64,000 nt of DNA, taken from Streptomyces sp. ICBB 8177. Lineage in GTDB: Bacteria; Actinomycetota; Actinomycetes; Streptomycetales; Streptomycetaceae. The stretch is from contig NZ_NSKH01000023.1 in assembly GCF_003144095.1 (NCBI RefSeq), positions 1,260,938-1,324,937 on the forward strand, in the 5' to 3' direction. This document shows, one piece after another, positions 61,902 through 64,000 of the stretch. The notes under the pieces were generated by a model. That model was not told the DNA's origin and did not search any database. It worked only from the letters and a program-made list of their open reading frames with translations. A program made the translations under genes and the position numbers. Within the stretch, counting starts at the first letter, position 1; each line of letters begins with the position of its first letter.

Positions 61902-63338
61902 GTGGATCAGGAGCGCACGTACGACGTCGTGGTCATCGGCGCGGGTCCGACCGGAGAGAACCTGGCGGACCGCGCCCGCGCGGCCGGCCTGGCCGTCGCC
62001 GTCGTGGAGAGCGAACTCGTCGGCGGCGAGTGCTCGTACTGGGCCTGCATGCCCAGCAAGGCCCTGCTGCGCCCGCACACCGCGCTCGCCGAGGCCCGCA
62101 GGCTCCCCGGCGCCCGCGAGGCGGCCGGCGGCGCCCTGGACGCGGCGGCGGTGCTCGCCCGGCGCGACGACTTCGCCGCGCACTGGAAGGACGACGGCCA
62201 GGCGGAGTGGGTGCGCGGCGCCGGACTCGACCTGGTGCGCGGGCACGGCAGGCTCGACGGGCCCCGCAGGGTCGCCGTCGGCACCCCCGACGGCTCACGC
62301 GTGCTGCTCACCGCCCGGCACGCGGTCGCCGTCTGCACCGGCAGCCGTGCCGCGCTGCCCGCCCTGCCGGGGCTCGCGGCGGCGGGGGTGTGGACCAGCC
62401 GGGAGGCCACCAGCGCCAAGGAGGTGCCCGGGCGGCTGGCCGTGGTCGGCGGCGGGGTGGTCGCCGTGGAGATGGCGACCGCGTGGCGGGCCCTGGGCAG
62501 CGAGGTCACCCTGCTGGTGCGCGGGGGCGGGTTGCTGCCTCGCATGGAACCGTTCGCCGGTGAGCTGGTCGCCGAGGGGCTGACCGCCGCCGGGGTGGAG
62601 GTCCGCACCGGAGTGTCGGTGACCGCGGTGGGCCGCCCGGCGCCGGCGGCCCCGGTGACCCTGACGCTGGACGACGGCGGCGAACTCGTCGCCGACGAGG
62701 CGCTGTTCGCCACCGGCCGCGCTCCCAGGACCGACGACCTCGGACTGGAGACGGTCGGCCTGACCCCCGGCGACTGGCTGACCGTGGACGACTCCTGCCG
62801 GGTGATCGGGGTCGACGGCGAGTGGCTCTACGCCGCGGGGGACGTCAACCACCGCGCGCTGCTGACCCACCAGGGCAAGTACCAGGCGCGGATCGCGGGC
62901 GCCGTCATCGGAGCCCTCGCGCAGGGCGAGCCCCTCGACCCCGCTCCCTGGGGGCCGCACCGGGCCACCGCCGACGTCGAGGCCGTGCCGCAGGTCGTCT
63001 TCGCCGACCCCGAGGCCGCCTCGGTCGGCCCGACCGCCAAGGAGGCCGAGGAGGCGGGCCGCCGCGTTCACGTCGTCGACTACGACCTGGCGCAGGTGGC
63101 GGGCTCGGCGCTGTACGGCGACGGCTACCGGGGGCGGGCCAGGATGGTGGTGGACGCCAACAGCGAACGCCTCGTCGGCGCCACCTTCGTCGGCCCGGGC
63201 GTCGGCGAACTGCTGCACTCCGCGACCGTCGCGGTGGCCGCGCAGACGCCGGTGAGCCGCCTGTGGCACGCCGTTCCCTCGTACCCGACGATCAGCGAGG
63301 TGTGGCTGCGCCTGCTGGAGGCGTACCGCGACCGGTAG
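61902..63338 (+). CDS. FAD-dependent pyridine nucleotide-disulfide oxidoreductase
   Basis: A 478-residue class I flavin disulfide oxidoreductase: FAD motif 'VVVIGAGPTGENLADRARAAG' (9-), redox pair Cys44 and Cys49 in 'GGECSYWACMPSK', NAD(P) motif 'LAVVGGGVVAVEMATAW', second FAD motif 'WLYAAGDVNHRALLTHQGKYQ', and C-terminal 'HAVPSYPTISEVWLRLLE' with the base His. It is close to lipoamide dehydrogenase, mycothione and mercuric reductase but has a GGECSYWAC signature of an uncharacterised actinobacterial subgroup. GTG 61902 with GGAGG seven bases upstream. Confidence 0.9.
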   Translation: MDQERTYDVVVIGAGPTGENLADRARAAGLAVAVVESELVGGECSYWACMPSKALLRPHTALAEARRLPGAREAAGGALDAAAVLARRDDFAAHWKDDGQAEWVRGAGLDLVRGHGRLDGPRRVAVGTPDGSRVLLTARHAVAVCTGSRAALPALPGLAAAGVWTSREATSAKEVPGRLAVVGGGVVAVEMATAWRALGSEVTLLVRGGGLLPRMEPFAGELVAEGLTAAGVEVRTGVSVTAVGRPAPAAPVTLTLDDGGELVADEALFATGRAPRTDDLGLETVGLTPGDWLTVDDSCRVIGVDGEWLYAAGDVNHRALLTHQGKYQARIAGAVIGALAQGEPLDPAPWGPHRATADVEAVPQVVFADPEAASVGPTAKEAEEAGRRVHVVDYDLAQVAGSALYGDGYRGRARMVVDANSERLVGATFVGPGVGELLHSATVAVAAQTPVSRLWHAVPSYPTISEVWLRLLEAYRDR

Positions 63339-63370
63339 TCCCGGCGCGGGCTCGCCGGACCCGGACCTGA

Positions 63371-63417
63371 GCCGGACCCGGGGCCGCCTTCCGCCGGACG
63401 GCGGACCCGGGTCCGGC
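63371..63417. terminator. Bidirectional terminator
   Basis: GCCGGACCCGGG (63371-63382) pairs perfectly with CCCGGGTCCGGC (63406-63417); CCGCC/GGCGG extends the stem inside. It lies between convergent stops of the oxidoreductase and acsA. Confidence 0.8.
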
Positions 63418-63421
63418 GCGT

Positions 63422-64000
63422 TCACTCCTCAGGCGCGGCGCTCGGCAGCTTGGACTGGATGAGGTCCATGACCGTGCTGTCGGTGAGGGTGGTGACGTCG
63501 CCCAGCTCGCGGTTCTCGGCGACGTCCCGCAGCAGCCGTCGCATGATCTTGCCGGAGCGGGTCTTGGGCAGTTCCGACACCGGCAGGATGCGCTGGGGCT
63601 TGGCGATGGCGCCCAGTGTCGAGCCCACGTGGTCGCGCAGTTGCGCCACGAGGTCCTCGGTCTCGGTGGCGCCGCCGCGCAGGATGACGAACGCGACGAT
63701 GGCCTGCCCGGTCGTGGGGTCCGTCGCTCCGACGACCGCCGCCTCGGCGACCTTGGGGTGCGAGACGAGGGCGGACTCGACCTCGGTGGTGGAGATGTTG
63801 TGCCCCGACACCAGCATCACGTCGTCGACCCGGCCGAGCAGCCAGATGTCGCCGTCGTCGTCCTTCTTCGCCCCGTCACCCGCGAAGTACCGCCCCTGGA
63901 AACGCGACCAGTAGGTGTCGAGGTACCGCTGGTCGTCGCCCCAGATCGTGCGCAGCATGCCGGGCCACGGCTCGGTGAGCACCAGATAGCCGCCCGAACC
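63422..64000 (-). CDS. acsA: Acetyl-CoA synthetase, C-terminal part (runs off right edge)
   Basis: The last 192 residues of AMP-forming acetyl-CoA synthetase: 'GSGGYLVLTEPWPGMLRTIWGD', 'YFAGDGAKKDDDGDIWLLGRVDDVMLVSGHNISTTEVE', and 'PKTRSGKIMRRLLRDVAEN' with the catalytic/acetylatable Lys of the 'TRSGK' motif. It activates acetate for central metabolism; Lys acetylation in the motif is a known off switch in the family. The 5' three quarters lie beyond the window. Confidence 0.95.
   Translation of the reverse strand, partial: GSGGYLVLTEPWPGMLRTIWGDDQRYLDTYWSRFQGRYFAGDGAKKDDDGDIWLLGRVDDVMLVSGHNISTTEVESALVSHPKVAEAAVVGATDPTTGQAIVAFVILRGGATETEDLVAQLRDHVGSTLGAIAKPQRILPVSELPKTRSGKIMRRLLRDVAENRELGDVTTLTDSTVMDLIQSKLPSAAPEE

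Noticed and set aside
1..64000. CRISPR arrays, insertion sequences, tRNA or rRNA genes
   Set aside because: I saw no regularly spaced repeats, transposase motifs or cloverleaf/rRNA sequence anywhere; the His-repeat gene is a coding repeat, not an array.

Overview
The window is high-GC actinobacterial chromosome, almost certainly Streptomyces or a close relative. Evidence: third-position GC bias on every real gene, many GTG/TTG starts, probable leaderless genes, a mycothiol-stress type SigR promoter before rbpA, WhiJ/DUF397-type regulators, a MAB_1171c-type membrane protein, a type VII secretion EccC and a lysyl-phosphatidylglycerol synthase LysX. From memory, the order acyl-CoA dehydrogenase, Lrp, amidohydrolase, Lnt, Ppm1, FxsA, RbpA, MFS, GDPD, YczE, MocR, FtsK-like, small membrane protein resembles the S. 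coelicolor SCO1415-SCO1428 neighbourhood. I saw no rRNA, tRNA, insertion sequence or CRISPR array.

Layout. 0-2.1 kb: 5' part of eccC (minus, runs off the left edge), a 790-base gap, and a TetR gene divergent from an ornithine cyclodeaminase-like gene (2.4-3.4 kb) across a 21-bp palindromic operator. 3.5-5.3 kb: a fluoride-resistance operon crcB-DUF190-crcB behind a recognisable fluoride riboswitch. 5.5-8.1 kb: a SEDS (FtsW/RodA) protein convergent with a site-2-protease-like M50 peptidase carrying CBS domains. 8.2-13.4 kb: methylmalonyl-CoA mutase operon mutA-mutB-meaB. 13.7-15.6 kb: an orphan ketosynthase divergent from a TetR gene across two copies of TTGTAT-N3-ATACAA. 15.8-19.8 kb: a conserved uncharacterised module (EspR-like HTH, HEAAH-motif ImmA/IrrE-like protein, polytopic membrane protein), then a histidine-rich lipoprotein and a methyltransferase.

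20.1-35.8 kb is core genome: acyl-CoA dehydrogenase, Lrp, amidohydrolase, the lipoprotein/glycosylation pair Lnt-Ppm1 with FxsA, RbpA, MFS, glycerophosphodiesterase, a YczE-MocR divergent pair, and an FtsK-like ATPase lacking its Walker A lysine next to a 64-residue membrane protein. 36-40 kb holds an ankyrin protein, exonuclease III, two acetyltransferases and a DUF397 / HATPase / XRE module whose promoters share a TGCA-N2-TGCA motif. 41-46 kb has aldehyde dehydrogenase, glutamate decarboxylase, isochorismatase and a GlxA-type regulator.

46-64 kb: a secreted GH8 enzyme under what looks like a chitosanase (CsnR) operator, a TauD-type dioxygenase, LysX, a deletion scar joining the remains of a pucR-like regulator and a xanthine dehydrogenase gene, a trypsin-like protease, a P-loop-less 'uridine kinase', a secreted TNT (NAD glycohydrolase) protein, an EmrB-type efflux pump with its TetR repressor and two operators, a proline-rich protein coupled to a YoaK protein, succinate-semialdehyde dehydrogenase, VOC protein, histidine phosphatase, flavin disulfide oxidoreductase, and the 3' part of acetyl-CoA synthetase (right edge).

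The strongest leads for something new are the HTH/HEAAH/membrane module (16.3-18.7 kb), the histidine-repeat lipoprotein (18.9 kb), the TGCA operator array of the WhiJ-like module (39-41 kb), the chitosanase-type operator on a GH8 gene, and the fluoride riboswitch whose 3' end pairs with the ribosome binding site.
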